A DNA stretch of 64,000 nt from the NCBI GenBank assembly GCA_016744995.1, contig JADGDG010000001.1, positions 908,011-972,010 of the forward strand. Direction: 5' to 3'. The notes beneath the pieces were generated by a model. The model saw nothing but the letters and a program-made list of their open reading frames with translations. It was not told the origin of the DNA and did no database searches. The stretch is from Gammaproteobacteria bacterium (GTDB lineage Bacteria > Pseudomonadota > Gammaproteobacteria > GRL18). Position numbers and translations under genes: made by a program. Below, piece after piece: positions 1 through 7,081 of this stretch (its first letter is position 1; each line of letters begins with the position of its first letter).

Positions 1-39
1 TGTTATGTGTTTTGAATAGTACGCCGATTTAGAAAAATA

Positions 40-369
40 TCATGAGGAATCTGTAGATTTGTAGTTTACTTTTGATGATATATTACCGTGCTTAATCTCA
101 TCACTATAACCTTTTGGCCTATACCAATAAAATATCGCCATCCCAACTACAACAAGAAAAACACCAGGCCCTGCATTGCTTAATTTTGATGACAATCCTG
201 CACCAGACAATACCCATTCAATTGCCCCTCCTAAACCAAGAAACATAAATATCCCACCACTTATTATGCAGCATGCAGCGCAGGATAATGCGACTACGCG
301 AGTTATGAATATTTGTTTTAGAAAGATCTCTCTTTGATCGATTATTTTTTGTAACTCTCTTGGTTTCAT
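40..369 (-). CDS. Small two-helix membrane protein, cassette-borne
   Basis: A 109-residue protein with no family I recognise. It shows a short charged N-terminus, a hydrophobic segment at about residues 22-46 that contains a Cys-rich stretch (SCAACC), a second one at about 66-83 (PGVFLVVVGMAIFYWY), and a polar C-terminal tail, so both ends are probably cytoplasmic. It lies on the minus strand like the rest of the left cassette array and is preceded by a broken cassette gene. Its downstream boundary falls at the window edge, so no attC site could be checked. A real gene is likely because of the coherent membrane topology. The function is unknown. Confidence 0.55.
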   Translation of the reverse strand: MKPRELQKIIDQREIFLKQIFITRVVALSCAACCIISGGIFMFLGLGGAIEWVLSGAGLSSKLSNAGPGVFLVVVGMAIFYWYRPKGYSDEIKHGNISSKVNYKSTDSS

Positions 370-375
370 AGTCTT

Positions 376-762
376 CTATATTTGTTCAATGTCTGGTCCA
401 TAATTCCATCTATCTGGTTCTTCAGAAAAGTTAATGTGTATGTAACTTCCATTTTTAGAGTTAAATCCAACATCATTCATTAGACAGTCGTAAGCGTTTG
501 CTACCTCTTTGCCCTAAGGAAAATTGCTTCTTTAAATAACTCTTTCACTTCAGTGTTGTTTAGTGAAGTGAAAAATCCATAGACTGATCTTGGTATTATT
601 GATTTGTTTGAATTATCAGCCTTGTTAACTCTCTCGGTTAGGTGATATTTGTAGGTATTCTTTAGGAGAAAGTAACGCACCTTTTTGAACGTCATTTCTC
701 ATGGCCATAATCAGATTTCCAAGCCGTTCTTTTCTAGTCTCTTCTGTGTGCTTTGATATCAT
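376..762 (-). pseudogene. Frameshifted cassette gene of unknown family
   Basis: Three overlapping reading frames on the minus strand join into one plausible protein of about 128 residues. The first starts with MISKHTEETRKERLGN and stops after ISPNRES. The second continues through SIIPRSVYGFFTSLNN to FLRAK. The third continues KEVANAYDCLMNDVG and ends in WNYGPDIEQI. Two frameshifts, near 620-635 and near 502-512, separate them. The compositional continuity across the shifts is my reason for calling one decayed gene rather than three ORFs. I do not recognise the family. The start is directly next to the left terminus of the RAYT element at 770. Confidence 0.5.
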
Positions 763-769
763 TACTGTT

Positions 770-2137
770 GCAGGACAGCCATAATTTCATTCCAGTATAG
801 AGCAGACAAAAACCTAAAACAAACTATCTTGCATAAAAATAATTTGATTATCGTACAAATAAAGAATATACTCTAATTTCATTATGATTAAACGGAGTTA
901 ATCAATGCCCACCCCAAGAAAACAACAAATCAGCCTTTCTGATACCCCGTTTTATCACTGTATTTCCCGCTGTGTCCGACGCACATTTCTCTGCGGTATT
1001 GATAGAGCAGCCAACAAAGACTACAGTCATCGTAAACAATGGATAATTGAGCGACTTGCCTTACTCTCAAACACTTTTGCCATTGAGGTTTGTGCCTTTG
1101 CCATTATGTCAAACCATACCCACACAGTCCTGAAAATCAATGAACACTTTGCCCTAGATTGGAGTGATGAACAAGTCATACAGCGCTGGGAACAGCTTTT
1201 TTCAATCCCTGTACTGGTTGAACGCTACTTTAATGGCGAATGTCACTCTGAGGCCGAGCAACACAAAGCACGAGAAACCATTGATGTCTTTAGACATCGT
1301 CTTATGGATATCAGCTGGTTTATGCGTTGTTTAAATGAGCCTATTGCTCGCCAGGCCAATGCCGAAGATAAATGCACAGGACGCTTCTGGGAAGGACGAT
1401 TTAAATGTCAGGCATTGCTGGATGAGCAAGCCATTCTCAGTTGTATGGTCTACGTAGACTTAAATCCCATCAGAGCAGATATTTGTAAGACACTGGAAAC
1501 TTCTGAGCACACATCCATTAAACAGCGTATTGAGCAAATCACCCAAACAAAAATAGTCAACCGCACTCACACCAATGCAACCGTCAAACTGTCATCTTTT
1601 ATTGGCAGCTCACTCAAAGCTAATGGGATTGCCTTTGACCTCAGGGATTATCTGGAACTGGCTGACTGGACGGGGCGTATTGCCCGAGAGGATAAACGCG
1701 GCTTTATTGACCCCGGCACACCCAACATCCTACAAAAACTGCAACTCGATGAACAAACCTGGTTGGAAACCGTTCAAGGATTTTCAAAAGGCTTTCACTC
1801 TTTTATTGGGCCAGAAGAACAATTGAAATCACTCTGTCAGAAACAAAAAAGACATTGGGTTAAAGGGATCAATGCTTGCAGGAAGCTATTTAAAACCCAC
1901 CTTCCTATTCCCATCACTACTTAAAATTAACCGTTTACTCTTTTAGACTGTTTTGCAAAGTATTGCAGACTCTCCCCTGTCTGATGTTCTCGGTTTTACC
2001 TCTCTTTGAATGCATTGCCCCTCTATTTCTCAAGTTATCCCTGCTTTAGGTAAGCTCATTTTTTTAACCAGTATTTATAGAATTTATACAGAAATTTTAA
2101 TGATTTATAATCTCCATTTTATGGGTGGCCTGTTAAT
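770..2137 (+). mobile_element. RAYT (REP-associated tyrosine transposase) element, copy 1
   Basis: The element runs from a left terminus reading CAGGACAGCCATAATTTC (about 770-793) to a right terminus reading CATTTTATGGGTGGCCTG (2114-2137), with one intact transposase gene between. The boundaries come from comparison with copy 2 on the other strand at 48632-50070 and with a 3-prime fragment at 54711-54985, whose sequence is nearly identical to this copy. Its right end interrupts a tyrosine recombinase gene. The same two termini occur alone or fused in many other places in both cassette arrays. Confidence 0.8.
905..1924 (+). CDS. REP-associated tyrosine transposase (Y1/HUH, IS200-like)
   Basis: A 339-residue transposase of the Y1_Tnp (IS200-like) superfamily, subgroup TnpA-REP. 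These are single-strand-specific HUH nucleases that cut next to REP-type hairpins. Visible motifs are the N-terminal TPFYHCISRCVRRTFLCG block, the metal-binding HUH motif in IMSNHTHTVLKI at about residues 66-77, the GRFWEGRFK block, and the catalytic tyrosine candidate in VYVDLNPIRAD. Length and motif order match intact family members, so this copy could be active. An AACGGAG ribosome-binding site precedes the ATG. It is the only intact transposase in the window, so it is the candidate source for mobilising the solo termini scattered through both arrays. Confidence 0.9.
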   Translation: MPTPRKQQISLSDTPFYHCISRCVRRTFLCGIDRAANKDYSHRKQWIIERLALLSNTFAIEVCAFAIMSNHTHTVLKINEHFALDWSDEQVIQRWEQLFSIPVLVERYFNGECHSEAEQHKARETIDVFRHRLMDISWFMRCLNEPIARQANAEDKCTGRFWEGRFKCQALLDEQAILSCMVYVDLNPIRADICKTLETSEHTSIKQRIEQITQTKIVNRTHTNATVKLSSFIGSSLKANGIAFDLRDYLELADWTGRIAREDKRGFIDPGTPNILQKLQLDEQTWLETVQGFSKGFHSFIGPEEQLKSLCQKQKRHWVKGINACRKLFKTHLPIPITT

Positions 2138-2474
2138 TGCCACTTCATCGGGTGTGAAGTGGGCCAGTAAATCACTGGCCATGACATGAGATTCGGGTAC
2201 CCAGTGTAAATATCTCAGAGTCAGGTTGATGTCGCTATGCCCAAGAAATTTCTGCAGTTGATGAATGGGTAGTCCATTTTCCAGTTGATGGGTCGCATAG
2301 GCATGACGTAAGCTATGGATACCGCTTTTTTTATCAATGTCGGCAGTCTTTTTTGCCTGCCTGAAGACTTTTTGGGCACTGCTGATACTCATGGCTTTTT
2401 TTTGATGGTAACGGCTGAAGATAAAATAATTAGGATGCCATGCACACCAATACCGTCTGAGTAAATTAAGAATT
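2105..2474 (-). pseudogene. C-terminal fragment of a tyrosine recombinase (IS91-associated integrase type)
   Basis: Reading the minus strand from about 2474 gives ILNLLRRYWCAWHPNYF, then KKAMSISSAQKVFRQAKK, then the catalytic block SGIHSLRHAYATHQLENG (Arg and His of the R-H-x-x-R box), LGHSDINLTLRYLH with the nucleophilic tyrosine, and VPES. This is the catalytic half of a phage-integrase family enzyme. The sequence resembles the accessory recombinase found next to some IS91-type transposases rather than a true integron integrase. The 5-prime part is missing and replaced by a RAYT terminus, and the last codons are RAYT terminus sequence. A shorter copy of the same fragment is at 4955-5010. 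Confidence 0.75.
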
Positions 2475-2646
2475 TCATTTTATGGGTGGCCTGTTAATCT
2501 CCTCTCAATGGGTGGCCTGTTAATCTCCTCTCAAATTATGGCTGTCTTGAATCACCTCATGATGAACACTGACCAATCTTTTATTGTCATTGGCTCATAA
2601 ATAATTTTTTCCATTAATCTTGATGGTTTTTTCATAGTTCTTTCAA
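2475..2646 (-). repeat. Cluster of RAYT termini plus a truncated cassette gene start
   Basis: Two tandem right termini (2475-2497 and 2508-2523, both containing GGGTGGCCTGTTAATCTCC) are followed by a rearranged left terminus (2533-2553, AATTATGGCTGTCTTGAA). Beyond these, on the minus strand, a short ORF at 2552-2635 (27 codons, starts MKKPSRLMEK) begins right after an attC site. It looks like the first codons of a cassette gene whose remainder was lost at the RAYT terminus. No other gene is visible here. Confidence 0.6.
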
Positions 2647-2722
2647 CATAATGCCAGCTTCATCTGCCAAAAAAGCAAAACAAAGTGGAGCTTTTTGGGT
2701 CAGATGAAAGCTTTTGTTAAGT
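2647..2722 (-). other. attC-like site, minus polarity
   Basis: On the minus strand the site begins CTTAACAAAAGCTTTCATCTG directly after the stop codon of the DUF4326 gene and ends CAGATGAAGCTGGCATTATG, giving a foldable hairpin with complementary arms. The outer core reads CATTATG instead of CGTTATG, so the recombination point may be mutated. Confidence 0.65.
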
Positions 2723-2723
2723 G

Positions 2724-3326
2724 CTATTTCCCATCATCCCAGCTATTAAGATATTTTGCTAAAACATCACCGTGGCAGGCTTGTGGCTTACAAAAGCAAC
2801 CTAGACGTTTCCCCGCTAATTTAATAACTTGTGCTTTTTCTTTATTCGGAAATTTATCGAACTCAAAGTCATATTGATATTTCCTAATAACTTCTTCCCT
2901 GCTTTCCCCATCATCATACATTGAGTATGGATTACCCCAATATGCCCCCCTGCCAATATATTCGTAGTCTGATGTGCTTTTTATATTTTTATATGCAGTC
3001 TCATTTTTTATATTTACTACCCTAGTTATAGGTACTTGAATTTCGCGTAAATTTATATTCTCTTTATATAATGACTCTATTTCATTTTGAAAGACTTCAC
3101 CATCATCAAAGATAATTGCATGGGTAATATCAGACACTTTCCACTTAGCCTTTTCTATGAGATTAACATTACTTTTCATTTTGAATAGATTATTAATGAG
3201 TGAATTAGTATCGCTAGGATATACAACATTAAAATTATCTAGACTTTCAACAATTCGAGAGACCTTTCTCTCGAATTTTGAATAACAATTAAACTCATTT
3301 GGGTACAAAATAAGAATATTAATCAT
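2724..3326 (-). CDS. DUF4326-domain protein (third gene of a three-gene cassette)
   Basis: A 200-residue protein. The C-terminal half (about residues 100-195) matches the DUF4326 family as I know it: RVVNIKNE, YIGRGAYWGNPY, a segment of the type REEVIRKYQYDF, and the closing LGCFCKPQACHGDVLAKYL, which carries a Cys-x-Cys...Cys-His pattern. The N-terminal 95 residues (start MINILILYPNEF, then THAIIFDDGE) have the alternating strand-helix look of a small Rossmann-like domain. The ATG begins one base after the DUF488 stop, so the genes are probably co-translated. The stop is directly followed by an attC-like site, which marks the end of the cassette. The biochemical role of DUF4326 is not established; a nucleotide- or nucleic-acid-related function is inference from its partners. 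Confidence 0.8.
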   Translation of the reverse strand: MINILILYPNEFNCYSKFERKVSRIVESLDNFNVVYPSDTNSLINNLFKMKSNVNLIEKAKWKVSDITHAIIFDDGEVFQNEIESLYKENINLREIQVPITRVVNIKNETAYKNIKSTSDYEYIGRGAYWGNPYSMYDDGESREEVIRKYQYDFEFDKFPNKEKAQVIKLAGKRLGCFCKPQACHGDVLAKYLNSWDDGK

Positions 3327-3327
3327 A

Positions 3328-3786
3328 TCAGAATAAATGCTTAACCTTTAGATTCAGCCCTGTATTTTCATTTAAGTACTCAACTACAAGTCTTCTATGA
3401 CAATGATGAGGTTTATCCTCACTACATAGTAAACAACTGTTCTGCATTAGGTCAGGGTTTACATCTTTTTCTATAAGCCTTCTTGCCATGAGATTTAAAA
3501 ATTTATCTTCATATGACTCCCAACTTATTTCCTTCTTCTTGTATGCATTTAGAATGTCTTTTGTAGGTGCCCAATCAGGAAGATGCACGTATTCAACATC
3601 ACAAAGCTCTTGCAAAAAGAACTTTAGATCTTTTTGCTTAGCAAATCCAGATAATTGAGATGTGGTATTCAGTCTCACATCTAAAAGCGTAATAATACTT
3701 TCCTTTCTTAATAGGTCAAAAAATTCTTTGGCAGTTTTTTTTGTGAAACCAATCGTAAAAATATTTGTTGTATCGTTTTTATACAT
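3328..3786 (-). CDS. DUF488 family protein
   Basis: A 152-residue protein with the DUF488 pattern: N-terminal IFTIGFTKKTAKEFFDLL (family motif T-I-G-x-S/T), LLDVRLNTTSQLSGFAK, and a C-terminal SCLLCSEDKPHHCHRRLVVEYL with the conserved C-x-x-x-x-P-x-x-C-H-R box. It is the middle gene of the cassette and overlaps the upstream gene by 8 bases, which points to translational coupling. The C-P-C-H-R ending resembles the C-P-C-H-G-D ending of the adjacent DUF4326 protein, so the two may bind a similar ligand or metal. No enzymatic function is assigned to the family with confidence. Confidence 0.85.
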   Translation of the reverse strand: MYKNDTTNIFTIGFTKKTAKEFFDLLRKESIITLLDVRLNTTSQLSGFAKQKDLKFFLQELCDVEYVHLPDWAPTKDILNAYKKKEISWESYEDKFLNLMARRLIEKDVNPDLMQNSCLLCSEDKPHHCHRRLVVEYLNENTGLNLKVKHLF

Positions 3787-4480
3787 ATGATCTAATTTCT
3801 TCTAAAAAGTTTGGAAACGTATAGATACCATTTACTTGCAACCAATAACCATCTCTTTCGCCTACTTTCCATTGACGACCTACCCCAACTCTTAGATAAA
3901 TTTGGTTTTGAGATTGAAGGAAGTTATTAATTTCATTAATTCTACCATCTTGTTGATGCATCATAGCATAATCATAAAAACCCCTGTCCGTAATAGAAAG
4001 ATAGTGAAGTGAAAACCCTGTACTATCCACAAAAGAAGCCTTTATTTTCCCTGGTTTAAATTGGTCTTCATGAATATCAATTGAGCTAGGATTAACTTTT
4101 ATCGTAATAATTGAACACAGAGCTACTGTTCCTACGGGAATATGTTTTTGATTTGGCTGAAATTGAATGCCGAACCCTGAAGAGATAGAGTTTGATACAC
4201 TCATATCAAGTACAGACTTGAAGTCTTCAGATGATGTAGGGCCAAGGTATTTCAGGTTGCTATAATTTGAATCCTCAAAGTGTGGATTACTCGATCCTTG
4301 AATTAAATTTATATCTCCTTCAAGAATTGCTCCTGGGTGCATATTTAATTCAGCACATTTTGCTGAACTAAGATATGGCATTGGTCTAAAACATTCTCCA
4401 GTTTGAGCATCAACAACTGCTGTACATAATTTTTCAGGTGTTCCAAATCTTGTCAGATCGGTAACAATTACCCTTTTCAT
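3779..4480 (-). CDS. Dual-OB-like protein, first gene of the DUF488/DUF4326 cassette
   Basis: A 233-residue protein with no transmembrane segment or signal peptide. The start MKRVIVTDLTRFGTPEKLC and the segment VVDAQTGECFRPMPYL resemble the dual OB-fold domain family that occurs beside DUF488 proteins. That assignment is from memory of the pattern and is tentative. The C-terminal third contains YLRVGVGRQWKVGERDGYWL, rich in aromatic and basic residues as expected for a nucleic-acid binder. The ATG lies 28 bases from the end of a 57-bp attC-like site, so the cassette is 1.8 kb and carries three genes in one orientation. Overlap with the next gene is 8 bases. Confidence 0.65.
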   Translation of the reverse strand: MKRVIVTDLTRFGTPEKLCTAVVDAQTGECFRPMPYLSSAKCAELNMHPGAILEGDINLIQGSSNPHFEDSNYSNLKYLGPTSSEDFKSVLDMSVSNSISSGFGIQFQPNQKHIPVGTVALCSIITIKVNPSSIDIHEDQFKPGKIKASFVDSTGFSLHYLSITDRGFYDYAMMHQQDGRINEINNFLQSQNQIYLRVGVGRQWKVGERDGYWLQVNGIYTFPNFLEEIRSYV

Positions 4481-4508
4481 ATTAATACCCCCACATTATT
4501 TTAAGCAC

Positions 4509-4563
4509 TTAACATCTTAGCATTTATGCGTTGTGCGCAGCATTACGTATAAATGTCTGTTGG
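4509..4563 (-). other. 57-bp attC-like site S1, minus polarity
   Basis: On the minus strand it reads GACATTTATACG ... TAATGCTGCGCACAA ... CGCATAAATGCTAAGATGTTA. The inner arms are inverted repeats. Conservation with the five other copies stops right after GATGTT, where cassette-specific sequence begins, as expected for recombination at a G/TT core. It is directly preceded by an IS91-like end. Confidence 0.7.
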
Positions 4564-5010
4564 ACATTGCCGCATGACTTGCAGTGTTATCTTATTTATG
4601 GAAATTGCTTTTTATGAGTATGCCTGATTGTTATTTCAGTTTACTCTGGAGGCCGATATTCGTCAAAGATTGTTCAATAAAAAAACGGCAATTGCATGAT
4701 TTCCATGGCTTATTGACTTTCATTATGCCTGTTTTTAACACAACAGACAATATTCGTTCCTCAACCACTCAGGTTGCTTCATTTTTGATACAGTGTGACG
4801 CTTAAATTGGTTTTTCAGGCAATCGAGCGTCGTCGGTATTTGAATGATGTAATTTGATAGAGTGTCTTCATCGTATCCTGGTGGCAGGATGGACAGAAGC
4901 AAGCGGTCTTTTTAAACTCAGGTTGCTTCACTTTTTGAACAACGGTTGCCCAAATACCCGATAATTAGGATGCCATGCACACCAATACCGTCTGAGTAAA
5001 TTAAGAATTT
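4564..5010 (-). mobile_element. IS91-like remnant: recombinase fragment, transposase tail and element end
   Basis: On the minus strand, about 20 codons of the same tyrosine recombinase fragment seen at 2.4 kb (5010-4955) run into the last codons of an IS91-type transposase (ACFCPSCHQDTMKTLYQITSF ending at the stop 4815-4817), then into roughly 250 bp of non-coding end (AAGCAACCTGAGTGGTTGAGG, AAGCCATGGAAATCA, CAATTTCCATAAATAAG) that leads to site S1. The C-P-x-C-H zinc-like motif followed by YQITSFKYRRR matches the copy at 50.4 kb. The element is internally deleted and cannot be active. Confidence 0.75.
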
Positions 5011-5032
5011 CATTTTATGGATGGCCTGTTAA
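5011..5032 (-). repeat. Solo RAYT right terminus next to an attC site
   Basis: The plus strand reads CATTTTATGGATGGCCTGTT. It joins the recombinase fragment on one side and, 11 bases further, an attC-like site on the other. The same junction between recombinase fragment and terminus occurs at 2475. Confidence 0.7.
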
Positions 5033-5043
5033 TCTCCTTTACA

Positions 5044-5160
5044 TATAACGTTGTCATCTCGAGAATTCTGGTCTCCTAGAGACTGTATTGAAATTTAACA
5101 TGAATTCAGTTTTAAATAATCGCTAAGACCAGAATTTCCTGAGCATGACCTTGTTAGGTC
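5044..5160 (-). other. attC-like site, long type A, minus polarity
   Basis: On the minus strand the left arm is CCTAACAAGGTCATGCTCAG with AATTCTGGTC, and the right arm is GACCAGAATTCTCGAGATGAC ending in AACGTTATATG. Arms pair over about 25 bases and flank a roughly 55-bp variable loop, as in VCR-type attC sites. The site at 51210-51337 on the plus strand is nearly the same sequence. Confidence 0.85.
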
Positions 5161-5170
5161 ATTATTAATA

Positions 5171-5218
5171 TGATAATATTGTTGATGCGCATATATAATG
5201 CGTATTCAAATTAAAGGG
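5171..5218 (+). promoter_or_regulatory. ccdAB promoter and operator region
   Basis: A TATAAT box (5194-5199) lies inside a symmetric arrangement ATGCGCAT-ATATA-ATGCGTAT (5185-5205), a likely CcdA/CcdB autorepression operator. An AAAGGG ribosome-binding site (5213-5218) precedes the ccdA start. The pair therefore carries its own promoter, needed because it runs opposite to the cassette polarity. Confidence 0.5.
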
Positions 5219-5226
5219 TTATCCTA

Positions 5227-5472
5227 ATGCAACAAGTCTATGATGAAAATGCACCCAAAAAAGCAACAAACCTTTCTATAAACAGTGACTTACTTATAAA
5301 AGCTCGTAATTTAAAAATTAATTTGTCAGCAACATTAGAACATGCTTTAGTTTCCGATGTTAGAAAAGCCGAACGTAAAAAATGGCAAACAGAAAATAAA
5401 GAAGCTATCAATGAATTAAACGAATTAGCAGAAAATAATGGGCTCTTTTCTGATCATTACAGGAATTTTTAA
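5227..5472 (+). CDS. ccdA: CcdA-type antitoxin
   Basis: An 81-residue antitoxin of the CcdA family. The N-terminal half (KKATNLSINSDLLIKARNL) is the ribbon-helix-helix DNA-binding domain, and the C-terminal half ends in the CcdB-binding motif ELAENNGLFSDHYRNF, close to the family ending NGxFSDEYRxF. It would neutralise CcdB and repress its own promoter at 5185-5205. The stop codon overlaps the ccdB start (TAATG). The gene is on the plus strand although the flanking attC sites have minus polarity, so this cassette carries its genes antisense to the array. Confidence 0.9.
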   Translation: MQQVYDENAPKKATNLSINSDLLIKARNLKINLSATLEHALVSDVRKAERKKWQTENKEAINELNELAENNGLFSDHYRNF

Positions 5473-5789
5473 TGAGTCAATTTACACTTTATAAAAATGA
5501 AAACAAAAGTTCAAAAAAAACATACCCCTATCTTGTTGATGTACAAAATGATTTTTTTGACGAACTTAATTCTAGAATTGTGATCCCTTTATCACCACAC
5601 AACATCCTAAATCAAACAAATGCAAAAAAACTCTGTCCTATAATAACGGTTAATGATGAACAGTATGTATTACTTACTCACCAAATGACATCAATGCCCA
5701 AAACGATGCTTAAAAAAAAGATCGCTTCTCTTGAAAACATGAGATACGAAATACTTGGTGCAATTGACTTCATTATGACTAGTATCTAA
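5472..5789 (+). CDS. ccdB: CcdB-type gyrase toxin
   Basis: A 105-residue CcdB family toxin; family members poison DNA gyrase. Visible family features are the start MSQFTLYKNENK (xQFxVYxN), YPYLVDVQNDFFDELNSRIVIPL, and the C-terminal MRYEILGAIDFIMTSI that corresponds to the gyrase-contacting end WGI of F-plasmid CcdB with the final residues altered. The length is the usual 101-106. It is translationally coupled to ccdA. Such pairs commonly stabilise large cassette arrays. Confidence 0.9.
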   Translation: MSQFTLYKNENKSSKKTYPYLVDVQNDFFDELNSRIVIPLSPHNILNQTNAKKLCPIITVNDEQYVLLTHQMTSMPKTMLKKKIASLENMRYEILGAIDFIMTSI

Positions 5790-5865
5790 CGAGGGTATAG
5801 AATAACTCAACTCAGTTTTGCCATTTTTCAGAGCTACCCTTACAGATCAGCCACAATTTCATTCC
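5787..5865 (-). other. Half attC site interrupted by a RAYT left terminus
   Basis: The minus-strand end GAGTTATTCTATACCCTCGTTAG (5787-5809) matches the right arm of the attC site at 53048-53070. Its left arm is missing: at 5840-5865 a degenerate RAYT left terminus (TTACAGATCAGCCACAATTTC) takes its place. The following 80 bases up to the next gene show nothing recognisable. Confidence 0.6.
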
Positions 5866-5945
5866 CGTCCAAAAGTGAAGCAAGAGCAAATGTGGTCAAG
5901 TAATAAAGTGTCATAGCTTTTTACTAACACTAATAACTAAATAGG

Positions 5946-6746
5946 TCATTCAACTATAGTACCAATTTTACTTGTATTCTTTGAATACCAAATATAAGTC
6001 ACTTTGCCAATGATATCTTCGATTGGAACGGTTCCCCAAAAACGGCTGTCATTACTATTATCTCTCCAATCACCCAGGAGAAAAATTTCATTCTCAGGAA
6101 TACGTCTTTTTTTCATTGATATTGAATACTCACGTAGTCGCCTGTCTTCTGGGACTGAAAGTGAATCAACAGCATTACCATTCAGGATTATATTTCCATT
6201 TTCAATGGAAACTGTATCATTACCAATTGCTGCTACTCTCATAACAAAAGGAACTTTACGATTTATTGGATATATGAAAACAATAACATCATCAAGCTTT
6301 GGTGAAAAATATCTTGTGTCAACAGTTATAAAATCACCCACCTCAAGTGTTGGTTCCATTGACTTTGAAGAAATGCTGTACGTTTCGTAACCAAGAAGAA
6401 CACCACGAAATGAAAATATAATGTTTGCAATAATTGCCACAAAAATAAATAAAAGAAGATACCAGTACCAATGGTTATATGATTTAAGTGTATATTCCTT
6501 TTTTTGCAATGTGAGTTTCACAGAGCTGACAATTGCAAAAACATAAATTCCAACTGTAAATAGAGCGATGAATACTATGCCATAGAATGTAGAGAGTAGT
6601 CCAAAAACACTACTGAGTAGAAATACTCCGTATTCAATGGCTATTAAGAGTAGGCCTTTTTTAGGATCTCCTGCTTACACATGCCCAATTCCGGGAGCAA
6701 GAAGTGATAGTGCCACAGCTAATACAGGTCGTCTTTTTTTTATCAT
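5946..6746 (-). pseudogene. Signal peptidase I-like gene with an in-frame stop
   Basis: Reading from the ATG at 6744-6746 (preceded by GAGGAG) gives an S26-type signal peptidase: MIKKRRPVLAVALSLLAPG, then an in-frame TAA at 6675-6677 where relatives have a tyrosine-type codon before AGDPKKG, then two further membrane segments. The catalytic half follows in frame and could start at a GTG at 6521 (191 residues). It has the Ser motif SKSMEPTLEVGD, but the segment PFVMRVAAIGND has Met where the catalytic Lys of the K-R-V box is expected. GDWRDNSNDSRFWG is the C-terminal box with Trp for Asn. Both the stop and the missing Lys suggest an inactive enzyme; a Lys elsewhere cannot be excluded. Confidence 0.75.
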
Positions 6747-6764
6747 ATTTACCAACTCCTCTAG

Positions 6765-7058
6765 TTATCTAACATCGGCATGAAGTTCAAGACCAAGAGC
6801 ATTCATCACTTTGAGCACAGTATCAAAACTAGGATTTCTATCACCGGAAAGAGCTTTATAAAGACTTTCTCGTGATAAGCCTGAATCTTGTGCAACTTTG
6901 GACATTCCTCTTGCTCTTGCAATATCACCTAATGCTTTTGCAATAAAAGCTGCATCACCATTTGCTTCTTCAAAGCATGCTTCAAGGTAGGCTGCTGATT
7001 CCTCGGGCGTTCTAAGATGTTCAGCAACATCATAAAGGGTTGTTGTGGTTTTATTCAT
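6765..7058 (-). CDS. higA: HigA-like antitoxin (addiction module antidote)
   Basis: A 97-residue protein matching the addiction-module antidote family (TIGR02684 type): N-terminal YDVAEHLRTPEESAAYLE, then GDAAFIAKALGDIARARGM and the helix-turn-helix SKVAQDSGLSRESLYKAL ending GLELHADVR. It follows the toxin gene by 23 bases, the toxin-first order usual for HigBA-type modules. It likely binds the toxin and the module promoter. The downstream signal peptidase gene starts 18 bases after its stop with its own ribosome-binding site. Confidence 0.88.
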   Translation of the reverse strand: MNKTTTTLYDVAEHLRTPEESAAYLEACFEEANGDAAFIAKALGDIARARGMSKVAQDSGLSRESLYKALSGDRNPSFDTVLKVMNALGLELHADVR

Positions 7059-7081
7059 TGGGATACCTCATAAATTTCCTA

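Noticed and set aside
2105..2474. Integron integrase (intI) candidate
   Set aside because: It is a tyrosine recombinase, but the visible catalytic part lacks the integron-specific additional domain region, matches the type that accompanies IS91-like transposases, and is truncated on both sides.
4584..4805. Plus-strand ORF of 73 codons at 4.6-4.8 kb
   Set aside because: It lies antisense on the IS91-like end, which is a non-coding repeat in its other copies.
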